Numbered from the stretch's first letter, positions 1 through 10,592 are shown. The stretch is DNA of 64,000 nt from Thermoleophilaceae bacterium (GCA_019683805.1 JADGHQ010000001.1:1-64000), one strand, 5' to 3'. A program made the numbers and translations. Notes: a model not told the origin generated them from the letters alone.

Positions 1-942
1 CGGCGAGCGGAAGCGGCCGGCGGGCACGCCTCCCCGCCGGGCGAGGATCGCCTGCGTGGCGTCCGGGCTCGTGACGAACCGCAGCAGCGCCGCCGCCGCC
101 GGCGGGCGGCGGTCCGCGCGCAGCGCGCTCGCGTGCCAGAGGCGCTCGAGCGGCGTGCCGCGCACGTCGAGCCGGGCGAGCGTCCCGCGCCTCAGGTCGT
201 CGAGGACCGTGTGCGCGATCGCGAGCGTGACGCCGTGCCCGCCGGCGGCCGCGGCGGCCGCCGCCGCGTAGGTCGAGAAGGCGATCACCTCGTCGGGGGC
301 GAGGCGGCGCCGCCCGAGGAAGCCGCCGACGGCGGTCTCGGGCCCGGCGCCCGACGGCCCGACCAGCCAGCGCTCCCCGGCGAGCTCGGCCGGGGCGATG
401 TCGCGGCGGCGCGCCAGCCGGTGCCCCGGCGCCGCCACGATCACCATCCGGTAGCGCAGGAACGGCACCGACTCGATGCCCACCGCCGCGCTGCCGCCGA
501 CCCCCGGGCCGAGCGTCACGTCGGCGAGCCGGTCCTCGAGCAGGTCCGCGAATGCGGGGCCGGGCGCCACCTGCAGGTTGAGCTCGACGTTCTGCACGCG
601 CCGCGTGAAGGCGTCGAGCAGCGGCGAGGCGACGAGCTCCGACACCGCGTTGGTGACGCTCACGTTCAGCAGCGGGGTCGCCCCGGCGCTCTCGCCCACC
701 GAGCGTCTCGCCCGCTCCGCGAGGCCGAGGATCTCGGAGGCGGCGCTCGCGAGCCGCGTGCCGCCGGGCGTGAGCGTCACGCCGCGGCCGTCACGGCGGA
801 AGAGCTCGTCGCCGAAGTCGCGCCGCAGCGCGGACACGGCGGCCGAGACGGCCGGCTCGCTCACCCCGAGCGCCCGCGCGGCTGCCTTGACGGAGCCGAG
901 CCGAGCCACCGCCGTGAAGGCTTGGAGCTGGGCGAACGTCAT
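1..942 (-). CDS. LysR-family transcriptional regulator (3' end outside window)
   Basis: The minus-strand frame starts at an ATG at 942 and stays open for 314 codons to the window edge. The first ~60 residues form a LysR winged helix-turn-helix (MTFAQLQAFTAVARLGSVKAA..., then VSEPAVSAAVSALRRDFGDELF), followed by a periplasmic-binding-like effector domain from about residue 90. At 314 residues it is already the usual length of the family, so little is missing. It is divergent from the cox operon, and a 20-bp palindrome lies in the shared upstream region. LysR regulators commonly control the divergent gene set, so it is the natural candidate regulator of CO dehydrogenase; the effector cannot be told from sequence. 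Confidence 0.88.
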   Translation of the reverse strand, partial: MTFAQLQAFTAVARLGSVKAAARALGVSEPAVSAAVSALRRDFGDELFRRDGRGVTLTPGGTRLASAASEILGLAERARRSVGESAGATPLLNVSVTNAVSELVASPLLDAFTRRVQNVELNLQVAPGPAFADLLEDRLADVTLGPGVGGSAAVGIESVPFLRYRMVIVAAPGHRLARRRDIAPAELAGERWLVGPSGAGPETAVGGFLGRRRLAPDEVIAFSTYAAAAAAAAGGHGVTLAIAHTVLDDLRRGTLARLDVRGTPLERLWHASALRADRRPPAAAALLRFVTSPDATQAILARRGGVPAGRFRSP

Positions 943-966
943 CGGCCGAAGACCTTGTGTTCCACG

Positions 967-995
967 ACACTAGCCCGCCGCGCGCTCGCCGACCA
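967..995 (-). promoter_or_regulatory. Candidate lysR promoter
   Basis: Read on the minus strand, TAGTGT (972-967) matches the TAnnnT form of a -10 box, and TGGTCG (995-990) lies 17 bp upstream as a weak -35. The start codon at 942 would follow a leader of roughly 18 nt. Confidence 0.35.
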
Positions 996-998
996 CGT

Positions 999-1018
999 TC
1001 TTAAGCGATCGCTTAAGA
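999..1018. promoter_or_regulatory. 20-bp perfect palindrome, candidate LysR operator
   Basis: TCTTAAGCGATCGCTTAAGA is a perfect inverted repeat and is AT-rich against a very GC-rich background. It sits between the divergent lysR and coxM genes, just upstream of the candidate lysR -35 box and about 75 bp before the coxM start. A dyad at this place fits a LysR-type operator that could act on both promoters. That the neighbouring LysR binds it is an inference. Confidence 0.6.
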
Positions 1019-1093
1019 GCGGCTTGACCGCCGCGCCGGACGGTGGGAACGTTGCGAAAAGCACGAGGACGTCTGCTACGCGAAGGAGGACTC

Positions 1094-1960
1094 GTGCAGG
1101 TTCCGGCTCCGTTCGACTACGAGCGGGCGACGAGCGTCGAGCACGCGCTCTCCCTGCTCGAGCGCCTCGGGCCCGAGGCACGCCTGATCGCCGGAGGGCA
1201 CAGCCTGCTGCCGATGATGAAGCTGCGGCTGGCGGCGCCCGAGCACCTCGTGGACATCAACGACCTCCACGAGCTCGACTACATCCGCGAGGAGGCCGGC
1301 GAGCTGCGCATCGGCGCGCTCGCCCGCCACCGCGAGCTGCTCGAGTCGGAGCTGCTCGGCCGGCGCTTCCCGATCTTCCACGACGCCGAGCGCGTGATCG
1401 CCGACCCGCTAGTGCGCAACCGCGGCACGATCGGCGGGGCGCTCTGCCAGGCCGACCCCTCCGAGGACCTCTCCGCGGCCTGCGCGGCGGCGCACGCGCG
1501 CCTCGTGATCCGCGGCCTGGGGGGCGAGCGCGTCGTCGAGATGGCGGACTTCCACCGCGGGCCCTACGAGACGGCGGTCGGCCCGAGCGAGATCCTCGCC
1601 GAGATACGCCTGCCGTTGCGCGAGGCCGCCGGCAGCGCGTACGAGAAGGTCGAGCGGCGCACCGGCGACTGGGCGGTCGCGGCCGCCGGCGTGTGCGTGT
1701 GGATGAGCGACGGCGCGATCGCCGACGTGGGCGTGGGCCTCGCCGCCGTCGGCTCGAGCGCAGTCCACTGCGCCCGCGCCGAGGAGGTGCTGCGCGGCGA
1801 GCGGCCGTCGGAGGAGCTGTTCGACGCGGCCGCGGACCTCGCCGCCGCGGACTGCTCGCCGGCCGCGGACCAGCGGGGGCCCGTGGAGTACAAGCGACAC
1901 CTGGCGGGCGAGCTGACCCGCCGCGCTCTGCGCCGCGCGGTCGCGCGGGCGCTGGGATAG
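1094..1960 (+). CDS. coxM: Aerobic CO dehydrogenase, FAD-binding medium subunit
   Basis: This subunit carries FAD and passes electrons from the iron-sulfur subunit to the acceptor. The 288-residue protein has the two FAD-contact motifs of the family: AGGHSLLPMMK near residue 32 and NRGTIGGALCQADPSED near residue 110, followed by a CO dehydrogenase flavoprotein C-terminal domain. The GTG at 1094 was chosen because AAGGAGGA lies just upstream (1083-1090) and the protein then begins VQVPAPFDYERA, as homologues do. It is the first gene of the cox operon, 9 bp before coxS. Other molybdenum hydroxylases share this subunit type, but the form I CoxL downstream settles the assignment. Confidence 0.92.
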   Translation: MQVPAPFDYERATSVEHALSLLERLGPEARLIAGGHSLLPMMKLRLAAPEHLVDINDLHELDYIREEAGELRIGALARHRELLESELLGRRFPIFHDAERVIADPLVRNRGTIGGALCQADPSEDLSAACAAAHARLVIRGLGGERVVEMADFHRGPYETAVGPSEILAEIRLPLREAAGSAYEKVERRTGDWAVAAAGVCVWMSDGAIADVGVGLAAVGSSAVHCARAEEVLRGERPSEELFDAAADLAAADCSPAADQRGPVEYKRHLAGELTRRALRRAVARALG

Positions 1961-1969
1961 GAGGAAGCC

Positions 1970-2461
1970 GTGCAGGTGACCCTGACCGTCAACGGCGACG
2001 AGGTCACGCGGGAGATCGAGCCGCGCATGCTGCTCGTGCACTTCCTGCGCGAGACGCTCTCGCTCACCGGCACGCACTGGGGTTGCGACACGAGCAACTG
2101 CGGCGCGTGCACCGTGCTGATGGACGGCGAGCCCGTGAAGTCGTGCACCGTGCTCGCCGCGATGGCCGGCGGGCACGAGGTCCGCACTATCGAGGGCCTG
2201 GAGCGCGCCGGCGAGCTCGATCCCGTGCAGCAGGGCTTCATCGAGGAGCACGGCCTCCAGTGCGGCTTCTGCACGCCCGGGATGGTGATGACGGCACGCG
2301 CGCTGCTCGACCGCAACCCCGACCCCACGGAGGAGGAGATCCGCGAGGCGATCTCCGGCCAGATCTGCCGCTGCACCGGGTACGTGAACATCGTCAAGGC
2401 GGTCCGCTGGGCGGCCGAGCATCCCGCCGGAGCCGCCGCGACCGCCGCGAGCGCGAGCTAG
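1970..2461 (+). CDS. coxS: Aerobic CO dehydrogenase, [2Fe-2S] small subunit
   Basis: This is the iron-sulfur subunit that relays electrons from the Mo-Cu centre to FAD. It is 163 residues long. The N-terminal plant-type ferredoxin fold shows [16 protein letters not shown] with its cluster cysteines plus the later SC of VKSCTV. The C-terminal helical domain holds the second cluster with CGFCTPGM and CRCTGY. GTG at 1970 is preceded by GGAGGAAG, overlapping the end of coxM. The position between coxM and coxL is the standard M-S-L order. Confidence 0.93.
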   Translation: MQVTLTVNGDEVTREIEPRMLLVHFLRETLSLTGTHWGCDTSNCGACTVLMDGEPVKSCTVLAAMAGGHEVRTIEGLERAGELDPVQQGFIEEHGLQCGFCTPGMVMTARALLDRNPDPTEEEIREAISGQICRCTGYVNIVKAVRWAAEHPAGAAATAASAS

Positions 2462-2468
2462 GAGAGCC

Positions 2469-4825
<2,357 letters not shown>

Positions 4826-4829
<4 letters not shown>

Positions 4830-5752
4830 TGAAGCCGGAGCTCGCGGCGCGGGCAGACGCGCTCGCGGCCGGGCGCGTGCCGTTCGCGGTGGCGACGGTC
4901 GTGCGCGCCCAGCGCCCCACGAGCGTCCGCCCGGGCGACTCGGCGATCGTGCTCGCGGACGGCGCGATCGAGGGCTTCGTGGGCGGCGCGTGCGCCGAGT
5001 CGTCCGTGCGGCTGCAGGCGCTGAGCGTGCTCGAGACCGGCGAGCCGGTGCTCCTGCGGATCCTGCCGGAGGGGGCCGAGGGCGCGCCGGCGGAGGGGGC
5101 CGTCGAGGTGTCGAACCCCTGCCTCTCTGGCGGCGCGCTCGAGATCTTCCTCGAGCCGCGACTGCCCCCGCCGCGCATCGCGGTGGTCGGGGAGACGCCG
5201 ATCGGCTTCGCCCTCGCGGAGCTCGGCCGTGGCGCGGGCTTCGACGTGGACCTGAGCGCGGGTGCTCCCGAGCCGGCCCCCGACCCGGACGACGCCGCCG
5301 TGGTCGTGGCCTCGCACGGGCGCGGCGAGGAGCAGGCGCTCGCCGACGCGCTGCGCGCGGGGGTGCCCTACGTCGGGCTCGTCGCGAGCCGCCGGCGCGG
5401 CGCCGCGGTGCGCGAGGAGCTGCGCGCGCGGGGGGTGCCGGCCGAGGCGCTCGGGCGGCTGCGCACGCCCGCCGGGCTCGAGATCGGCGCGCGCACCCCT
5501 GAGGAGATCGCGATCGCGATCCTCGCCGAGGCGATCTCGATGCGGCGATCCGCGGCACCGCCCGAGCCGCGCGCGGCGTCCGCGCCCGACGTCCCGCAGC
5601 AGGCAGTGGACCCGGTCTGCGGGATGACGGTCGCCGTGTCGGACGCGACGCCGTCGCTCGAGCACGAGGGGCGGCGGGTGTGGTTCTGTCGCGAGGGCTG
5701 CCTGCGGGCGTTCGAGCAGGATCCGAGCCGGTATGTCGCGGCCGGGCGCTAG
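4826..5752 (+). CDS. XdhC/CoxI-family maturation factor fused to a C-terminal YHS domain
   Basis: XdhC/CoxI proteins act in maturation of molybdenum hydroxylases, in cofactor binding, sulfuration and insertion. The first ~245 residues contain the N-terminal XdhC domain (VATVVRAQRPTSVRPGDSA, FVGGACAESSV, NPCLSGGALEIF) and the Rossmann-like XdhC_C domain (RIAVVGETPIGFALAEL, PYVGLVASRRRGAAV). Residues ~265-305 form a YHS domain with VDPVCGMTV and WFCREGCLRAFEQDP, a small cysteine-containing module often linked to metal binding. The fusion is unusual. ATG 4826 overlaps the coxL stop, and the 3' end overlaps mocA by 20 bp, so it is translationally tied to the cox operon. Confidence 0.85.
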
Positions 5753-6368
5753 GCCGTTCGTGACCGGGCTCGTGCTCGCCGCCGGCGGCTCGGTCAGGCT
5801 CGGTCGGCCCAAGCAGCTCCTTCCCTTCGGCGCGGGCACGCTGCTCGGCCACGTGGTCGCGGGCGCGCGCCGGTGCGGCTTCGACCAGCTCCTGGTCGCG
5901 CTCGGCGGCTCGGCCGAGCAGGTGCGCGAGCGGGTCGACCTCGCGGGCGCCGAGGTGGTCGTCAACCCGTCCTACGGGAGCGGCTGCTCGTCCTCGATCG
6001 CCGCTGCCCTCGGCGCGCTCGACGAGCGCTGCGAGGTGCTCGTCCTGATGCTGGGCGATCAGCCGGGCGTGGGCCCCACGCAGGTGCGCGCCCTGCTCTC
6101 GGGGCGCGGCGACGCCCCGCTCGCGGTCTGCCGCTACGACGACCGGCGCGGCCACCCGCTCGCGCTCGGCCGCGAGGTGCTCGGCGACCTCGCCGCGCTG
6201 CACGGCGACAAGGGCGTGTGGAAGCTGCTCGACCGCCGCGCCGCCGAGGTGCGCGAGGTGCGCGTCGAGGGGCGCGTGCCGCGCGACGTCGACACCTGGG
6301 AGGACTACGAGCGGGCGCTCGCCGAGAGCCGCCTTCCCGCGCCGGCCGCCGCGGGCGCGCGGCGGTGA
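5733..6368 (+). CDS. mocA: Molybdenum cofactor cytidylyltransferase-like (MocA/MobA family)
   Basis: The 211-residue protein belongs to the MobA-like NTP transferase family. It opens with VLAAGGSVRLGRPKQLLPFG, the nucleotide-binding signature, and has LMLGDQPG, the metal-binding region, near residue 105. MocA makes molybdopterin cytosine dinucleotide, the form of cofactor CO dehydrogenase uses, so the location is fitting. ATG 5733 overlaps the preceding gene by 20 bp, and its TGA overlaps the next GTG. MobA (GTP-specific) and other sugar-nucleotide transferases have the same fold; the cox context makes the CTP-using enzyme the best reading. Confidence 0.85.
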   Translation: MSRPGARPFVTGLVLAAGGSVRLGRPKQLLPFGAGTLLGHVVAGARRCGFDQLLVALGGSAEQVRERVDLAGAEVVVNPSYGSGCSSSIAAALGALDERCEVLVLMLGDQPGVGPTQVRALLSGRGDAPLAVCRYDDRRGHPLALGREVLGDLAALHGDKGVWKLLDRRAAEVREVRVEGRVPRDVDTWEDYERALAESRLPAPAAAGARR

Positions 6369-7294
6369 GCGCGCCGGCGCGCACGGGCGCGGCGGCCGCC
6401 GTGCTCGAGGCGGTACCCGACGTCGACACGCTCGCGCGGCGGCTCGACGAGGCCGACTACCTGGCCGACGAGGGGCTCGCGACCGCGATGTTCCTCAGCC
6501 TGCGGCTGCCCCAGCCGCTGCTGCTCGAGGGCGAGGCCGGCGTCGGCAAGACCGAGGCGGCCAAGGCGCTCGCGCTGGCGCTCGACACCCCGCTGATCCG
6601 ACTCCAGTGCTACGAGGGGATCGACGCCGCCGAGGCGCTGTACGAGTGGCACTACCCGCGCCAGCTGCTCGCCATCCGCCTGGCCGAGGCGCGCCGGCGC
6701 GAGCTCTCCGAGGGAGAGCTGTTCTCGGCCGACTACCTGATCCGGCGGCCGCTGCTGCGGGCGATCGAGCACCCCGGCCCGCGCCCCGCCGTGCTCCTGA
6801 TCGACGAGCTCGACCGCGCCGACGACGACTTCGAGGCCTTCCTGTTCGAGCTGCTCGCCGAGGCGGCGGTGACGATCCCCGAGATCGGCACGATCCGCGC
6901 GCGGCTGCCGCCCGCGGTCGTGCTCACCTCGAACCGCACGCGCGATCTGCACGACGCGCTCAAGCGCCGCTGCCTGTACCACTGGATCGACTATCCCGCG
7001 CCCGAGCGCGAGGTCGAGATCGTCAGGCGGAGGGTGCCGAGCAGCTCCCGGCGGCTCGCGCTGGAGGTGGCCGGCGCGCTGCAGCGGCTGCGCGCGATCG
7101 AGGTGCAGAAGCCGCCGGGCATCGCGGAGGCGATCGACTGGGTGGCCGCGCTCGAGCTGCTCGGCGCCGACGAGCTCGACGCGGCGGCCGCGGGCCGCAC
7201 GCTCGGCTCGGTGCTCAAGTACCGCGAGGACCAGGAGCTCGTGCGCGAGCGCGGGCTCGACTGGCTCGTGGGCGCGAGGGGGCGGCGTGCCTGA
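6365..7294 (+). CDS. coxD: MoxR-type AAA+ ATPase, CoxD-like
   Basis: CoxD is an AAA+ ATPase needed to mature the Cu-S-Mo active site of CO dehydrogenase. The 309-residue protein shows Walker A (LLLEGEAGVGKTEAAKAL, ~residues 50-67), Walker B (AVLLIDELDRADDDFEAF, ~142-159), sensor 1 (AVVLTSNRTRDLHDAL) and the arginine finger area (KRRCLYHWIDYP). GTG 6365 overlaps the mocA stop (GTGA), and the end overlaps coxE by 8 bp. MoxR ATPases work with VWA-domain partners, and coxE is directly downstream. Confidence 0.9.
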   Translation: MSAPARTGAAAAVLEAVPDVDTLARRLDEADYLADEGLATAMFLSLRLPQPLLLEGEAGVGKTEAAKALALALDTPLIRLQCYEGIDAAEALYEWHYPRQLLAIRLAEARRRELSEGELFSADYLIRRPLLRAIEHPGPRPAVLLIDELDRADDDFEAFLFELLAEAAVTIPEIGTIRARLPPAVVLTSNRTRDLHDALKRRCLYHWIDYPAPEREVEIVRRRVPSSSRRLALEVAGALQRLRAIEVQKPPGIAEAIDWVAALELLGADELDAAAAGRTLGSVLKYREDQELVRERGLDWLVGARGRRA

Positions 7295-8474
7295 GGCGCT
7301 CGACCTGCCGGTCGTGGCGGTCGCCTTCGGGCGCATGCTGCGCGCCGCCGGCGTGCCGGTCACCCCGGGTCGTTGCGCGCGCTTCGCCGAGGCCCTCGCG
7401 CTGCTCGCCCCGCTCGACCGCTCGCGCGTCTACTGGGCGGGCCGCGCCACGTTCGCGTCCTCGCGCGAGTCGGCCGAGGCCTACGACCGCGTCTTCGCGG
7501 GCGTCTTCGGCGGGCTTCTCGACCCGGCCGAGTCCCGCGGCGAGCGCGCGGCGCCGCCGCCCGCCCGGGCGGGCGATCCGGGAGCCGTGGCGCCCTTGCC
7601 CGGCGCACGCGAGGCGCCAAGCTCAGCGCCCGGCCGCCTGCGCGGCTCGCCGGGCGCGTCCGCGGCCGGCGCGGAGGCGGCCTCGGCGGAGGCCGTGCTC
7701 GCCGCGGCGAGCGCGCGCGAGGTGCTCTCGGCCAGGAGCTTCGACGAGCTGGAGGAGGAAGAGCTCGCCGCGGTGCGCCGCCTGATGCTGCGCCTGCGCG
7801 TGGCGACGCCGGAGCGGCGCGTGCGGCGCTCCCGTGGGGCCAGGCACGGGCGCCGGCTCGACCTGCGCCGCACGATCCGGCGCAGCCTGCGCACGGGCGG
7901 GGACCCCGTGCGCCAGGCCAGGCGCACGCGCCGCACGCGCAGGCGCAGGCTCGTCGTGATCTGCGACGTGTCGGGCTCGATGGAGCCGTACGCGCGCGCG
8001 TTCCTGCAGCTCGCCGAGAGCGCCGTGCGCGGCGCGGGCGCGGAGGCGTTCGTGTTCTCGACGCGCCTCACGCGGGTCACGCGCGCCCTGCGGACGGGCA
8101 GCCAGGCCGAGGCGCTGTGCCGCGCCGCCGAGAGCGCGCCCGACTGGTCCGGCGGCACCCGCCTCGCGGCGGCGCTCGCGGAGTTCCTCGACCGCTACGG
8201 GCGCCGTGGCATGGCGCGCGGAGCGGTGGTCGCGATCGTCTCGGATGGCTGGGAGAGCGGCGACCCCGCGGCCGTGGGCCGGGAGATGGAGCGCATGCGC
8301 CGGCTGGCCTGGCGGATCGTCTGGGTCAACCCGCGCGCGGCCGCGCCCGACTTCGCGCCGCTCGCGGGCGGGATGGCGGCTGCGCTCCCGCACTGCGACG
8401 TCCTGCTGAGCGGGCACAGCCTCGACGCGCTCGACGCCGTAGTCGACGCGATCGCGGCCGCCCGCATCGAGTGA
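7287..8474 (+). CDS. coxE: VWA-domain protein, CoxE-like
   Basis: CoxE proteins pair with the CoxD ATPase in assembling the CO dehydrogenase metal centre. The 395-residue protein has a conserved N-terminal region (VAVAFGRMLRAAGVPVTPGRCARFAEAL), an Ala/Pro-rich linker (~85-140), an Arg-rich stretch (~170-215), then a C-terminal von Willebrand A domain from ~216. The MIDAS motif DVSGSM is intact, with the later Thr in SGGTRLAAAL and the Asp in VSDGWESGD. GTG 7287 overlaps coxD by 8 bp. The basic stretch could be a contact surface, which is a guess. Confidence 0.9.
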   Translation: MPEALDLPVVAVAFGRMLRAAGVPVTPGRCARFAEALALLAPLDRSRVYWAGRATFASSRESAEAYDRVFAGVFGGLLDPAESRGERAAPPPARAGDPGAVAPLPGAREAPSSAPGRLRGSPGASAAGAEAASAEAVLAAASAREVLSARSFDELEEEELAAVRRLMLRLRVATPERRVRRSRGARHGRRLDLRRTIRRSLRTGGDPVRQARRTRRTRRRRLVVICDVSGSMEPYARAFLQLAESAVRGAGAEAFVFSTRLTRVTRALRTGSQAEALCRAAESAPDWSGGTRLAAALAEFLDRYGRRGMARGAVVAIVSDGWESGDPAAVGREMERMRRLAWRIVWVNPRAAAPDFAPLAGGMAAALPHCDVLLSGHSLDALDAVVDAIAAARIE

Positions 8475-8485
8475 GAGGAGCAGCG

Positions 8486-9154
8486 ATGGAGTTCAGCAAC
8501 GAGTTCGACGTGGCGGCGCCGATCGACGAGGTGTACGGCGCGCTGCTCGACCTGGAGCGGGTCGCGCCGTGCGTGCCCGGGGCGCGGGTGCTGGCGCGTA
8601 CGGGCGAGGACTCCTACGAGGTCGGTATCGAGGTCAAGGTCGGCCCGATGTCGATGCAGTACCGGGGCGAGGTCGAGATCGTGGAGAAGGACCCGGAGGG
8701 CCACGCCGCGGTGATGCGCGCCAGGGCGAGGGAGGCGCGCGGCCAGGGGACGGCGAGCGCGCACGTGCGGATGAGCCTCTCGGGCGACGGCGCCGGTACG
8801 CACGGGCAGATCGCGACCGGGCTGCAGCTCAGCGGCAAGGCCGCCGCGATGGGCCAGGGCGTGATCCAGGACGTCTCGGCGCGCATCGTCGAGCAGTTCG
8901 CCGCGAACCTCGCGGCGATGCTGTCGAGGGAGGCCGGGGAGGAGGCGCCGGCGCCCGGCGGCGAGGCGCGGGCCGCCGCCGGCGGGCCGGCGGAGGCCGA
9001 GGCCGGGACCGAGGGCGCGGCCGAGGGGCTCGACGTGCTGCGGCTCGCCTCGGGCGTAGCCGCCGAGCGCATGCGCGACCCGCGCGCGCTGCTGCCGGCG
9101 CTCGGGATCGCGTTCCTCGTCGGCGTGCTCGTGGGCCGGCGCCGCCGCATCTAG
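8486..9154 (+). CDS. coxG: CoxG-like membrane-anchoring protein (SRPBCC fold)
   Basis: CoxG is reported to link CO dehydrogenase to the cytoplasmic membrane and quinones. The 222-residue protein starts MEFSNEFDVAAPIDEVYGALLDLERVAPCVPGA, the signature of the CoxG/SRPBCC ligand-binding family, which covers ~1-150. An Ala/Gly/Glu-rich linker follows, and then a single C-terminal membrane segment (ALGIAFLVGVLVG) ending RRRRI, as expected for an anchored CoxG. GAGAGGAG precedes the ATG. This is the last gene of the operon; its stop shares a CTAG with the stop of the convergent gene. Confidence 0.88.
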   Translation: MEFSNEFDVAAPIDEVYGALLDLERVAPCVPGARVLARTGEDSYEVGIEVKVGPMSMQYRGEVEIVEKDPEGHAAVMRARAREARGQGTASAHVRMSLSGDGAGTHGQIATGLQLSGKAAAMGQGVIQDVSARIVEQFAANLAAMLSREAGEEAPAPGGEARAAAGGPAEAEAGTEGAAEGLDVLRLASGVAAERMRDPRALLPALGIAFLVGVLVGRRRRI

Positions 9155-9576
9155 CCGGCGGGCAGCCAGCCGTCGCGCTCGGGCTGCGGGGCCGCGTCCT
9201 TCGCGGCGACGTACTCGCGCACCGCGATCGCCGCCTCCACGACCAGCCCTAGCAGGCGGTCGACAGCGCGCTCGTCGACCGCGGCGACCGGCAGGTCGCC
9301 GTGCACCCAGATGTCGCCGGCGCGGGTGCAGGCGAAGCGGACGTGGCGGGTGCCGCGGTTCCAGTGCAGGAGCGTCCACGGGTTGACGTCCTCCCGGGCG
9401 GGAGTCGCGAAGGCCTGGGCCGAGAGCAGGCCGTCGGCCAGCCGCACCCCCACGTCGAGCGGCCGCCCGCCCGCCTGCTCGGGCCCGACGGTGATGCCCC
9501 ACTCGCCGCGGGCGACCCGGCGCGTGTCGCCCGGGAGCGCCGCGACGTAGGCGTCGACGAGGTCGATGGCTGCCAC
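9151..9576 (-). CDS. Hypothetical protein, possibly YbjN-like
   Basis: This 141-residue minus-strand protein begins VAAIDLVDAYVAALPGDTRRVARGEWGITV. The GTG at 9576 was chosen because a TAGAGT -10-like box lies 7 nt upstream, which suggests a leaderless message. The C-terminal half (LLHWNRGTRHVRFACTRAGDIWVHGDLPVAAVDERAVDRLLGLVVEAAIAVREYV) resembles the YbjN / type III secretion chaperone-like fold, where an alpha/beta layer is followed by a long helix; this is a weak resemblance. Function is unknown. It is convergent with coxG, and their stop codons share one CTAG. Confidence 0.65.
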   Translation of the reverse strand: MAAIDLVDAYVAALPGDTRRVARGEWGITVGPEQAGGRPLDVGVRLADGLLSAQAFATPAREDVNPWTLLHWNRGTRHVRFACTRAGDIWVHGDLPVAAVDERAVDRLLGLVVEAAIAVREYVAAKDAAPQPERDGWLPAG

Positions 9577-9583
9577 GCCGAGG

Positions 9584-9603
9584 ACTCTAGGGCACGCTAG
9601 CCT
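9584..9603. promoter_or_regulatory. Back-to-back -10 boxes of two divergent genes
   Basis: TAGAGT on the minus strand (9589-9584) lies 7 nt before the GTG at 9576. TAGCCT on the plus strand (9598-9603) lies 9 nt before the dtd ATG at 9613. Both spacings place transcription starts at or next to the start codons. Confidence 0.5.
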
Positions 9604-9612
9604 GGCCGCCGC

Positions 9613-10035
9613 ATGAGAGCCGTCGTGCAGCGCGTCAGCTCGGCGCGGGTGAGCGTCGAGGGCGAGGTCGTGGGGGAGATCGGCCGCGGCCTGCTCGTGC
9701 TGCTCGGCGTGCGCGCGGGCGACACCGCCGAGCAGGCGGACAGGCTCGCGCGCAGGCTGGCGGCGCTGCGCGTGTTCGAGGACGGCGACGGGCGCATGAA
9801 CCTGTCGGTGCGCGACGTGGGGGGCGAGATCCTCTGCGTCTCGAACTTCACCCTCTACGGCGATACGCGCAGGGGGAACCGCCCGAGCTTCGTGGAGGCG
9901 GCCGACCCCGATCAAGCCGAGCCGCTCTACGAGCGCGTGCGGGCGGCGCTCGGCGCGCAGGGCGGGCGCTTCGGCGCGCGCATGTCGGTCGAGCTCTCAA
10001 ACGACGGCCCGGTCACGCTCGTGGTCGAAGCCTGA
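9613..10035 (+). CDS. dtd: D-aminoacyl-tRNA deacylase
   Basis: DTD removes D-amino acids (and glycine mischarged on tRNA-Ala) from tRNA. The 140-residue length and the start [33 protein letters not shown] are diagnostic. The two active-site motifs are present as [17 protein letters not shown] (most homologues have SQFTL, so Asn replaces Gln here) and the C-terminal [10 protein letters not shown]. It stands alone between a divergent hypothetical gene and the rimP promoter, and its -10 box suggests a leaderless mRNA. Confidence 0.93.
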   Translation: MRAVVQRVSSARVSVEGEVVGEIGRGLLVLLGVRAGDTAEQADRLARRLAALRVFEDGDGRMNLSVRDVGGEILCVSNFTLYGDTRRGNRPSFVEAADPDQAEPLYERVRAALGAQGGRFGARMSVELSNDGPVTLVVEA

Positions 10036-10049
10036 GCGGAGCGCGGCGC

Positions 10050-10079
10050 CTGAACGGCTCGCGCACCCGCGTCTATACT
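10050..10079 (+). promoter_or_regulatory. Promoter of the rimP-nusA-infB operon
   Basis: TATACT (10074-10079) is a close match to the -10 consensus, and CTGAAC (10050-10055) or TGAACG (10051-10056) sits 17-18 bp upstream as a -35. A start near 10086 would give a leader of about 90 nt holding the hairpins described next. Confidence 0.6.
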
Positions 10080-10103
10080 CGGAGCCGCTAGGAATCTTCA
10101 TCT

Positions 10104-10153
10104 GCGGCCCAGAGCCGCACCTGGAGGTGGGCTTCGCGGGCCCACCTTTTTTT
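10104..10153 (+). terminator. Leader hairpins with an intrinsic terminator upstream of rimP (attenuator)
   Basis: A first hairpin pairs GCGGC with GCCGC (10104-10118). A second pairs GGTGGGC (10126-10132) with GCCCACC (10140-10146) across a 7-nt loop and runs straight into seven T residues (10147-10153), the classic intrinsic terminator form. It lies between the promoter and rimP, so transcription would stop before the operon unless read through. GGCCC (10106-10110) could also pair with GGGCC (10138-10142), giving an alternative fold. NusA, encoded downstream, acts on such sites, so autoregulation is possible but inferred. Confidence 0.7.
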
Positions 10154-10175
10154 CGCCTTGATCGAGGAACAAGCG

Positions 10176-10592
10176 ATGCGCCCAGTGCAGACCGAAATAG
10201 AGCAGAGGCTCCGGGACAGCGAGCCCGGCGTCGAGGTGCTGCTCGCCGAGCAGGTCTCCGCCGAGAAGGTCCGTCTGGTGATCGACCACCCCGACGGGGT
10301 GGACCTCGCCCTCTGCGAGCGCGTCACGCATCACCTGCGCGAGATGCTGAACGACTATTCGCTCGAGGTCTCCTCCCCGGGGCCCGAGCGCCCGCTCACC
10401 AAGCCCGAGCACTTCCAGCGCTTCCTCGGCCGCCGCGCGCGCGTGCGGACCAAGGCCGAGCACGGGGGTCGCAGGAGCTTCACCGGCGAGCTCGTCGGGG
10501 CCGACGAGCGGGAGGTGACCGTCGCCGCCGACGCGGGAGTCGTGACGATCCCCTATACCGAAATCGACAAGAGCAACCTGCTGGAGGGCTGA
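10176..10592 (+). CDS. rimP: Ribosome maturation factor RimP
   Basis: RimP assists 30S subunit assembly. The protein (138 residues from ATG 10176) has the N-terminal alpha/beta domain with LEVSSPGPERPLTKPEHFQRFLGRRARV, the strongest RimP signature, and a C-terminal Sm-like barrel ending IPYTEIDKSNLLEG. I chose ATG 10176 because GAGGA (10164-10168) is correctly spaced; a TTG at 10158 would add six residues. It is the first gene of the rimP-nusA-infB operon and is preceded by a terminator-like leader. Confidence 0.93.
   Translation: MRPVQTEIEQRLRDSEPGVEVLLAEQVSAEKVRLVIDHPDGVDLALCERVTHHLREMLNDYSLEVSSPGPERPLTKPEHFQRFLGRRARVRTKAEHGGRRSFTGELVGADEREVTVAADAGVVTIPYTEIDKSNLLEG

Noticed and set aside
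1042-1055. GG-N10-GC match resembling a sigma-54 promoter before coxM
   Set aside because: Only the two dinucleotides and a TTGC match; sigma-54 is rare in actinobacteria, and GC-rich sequence gives such matches by chance.
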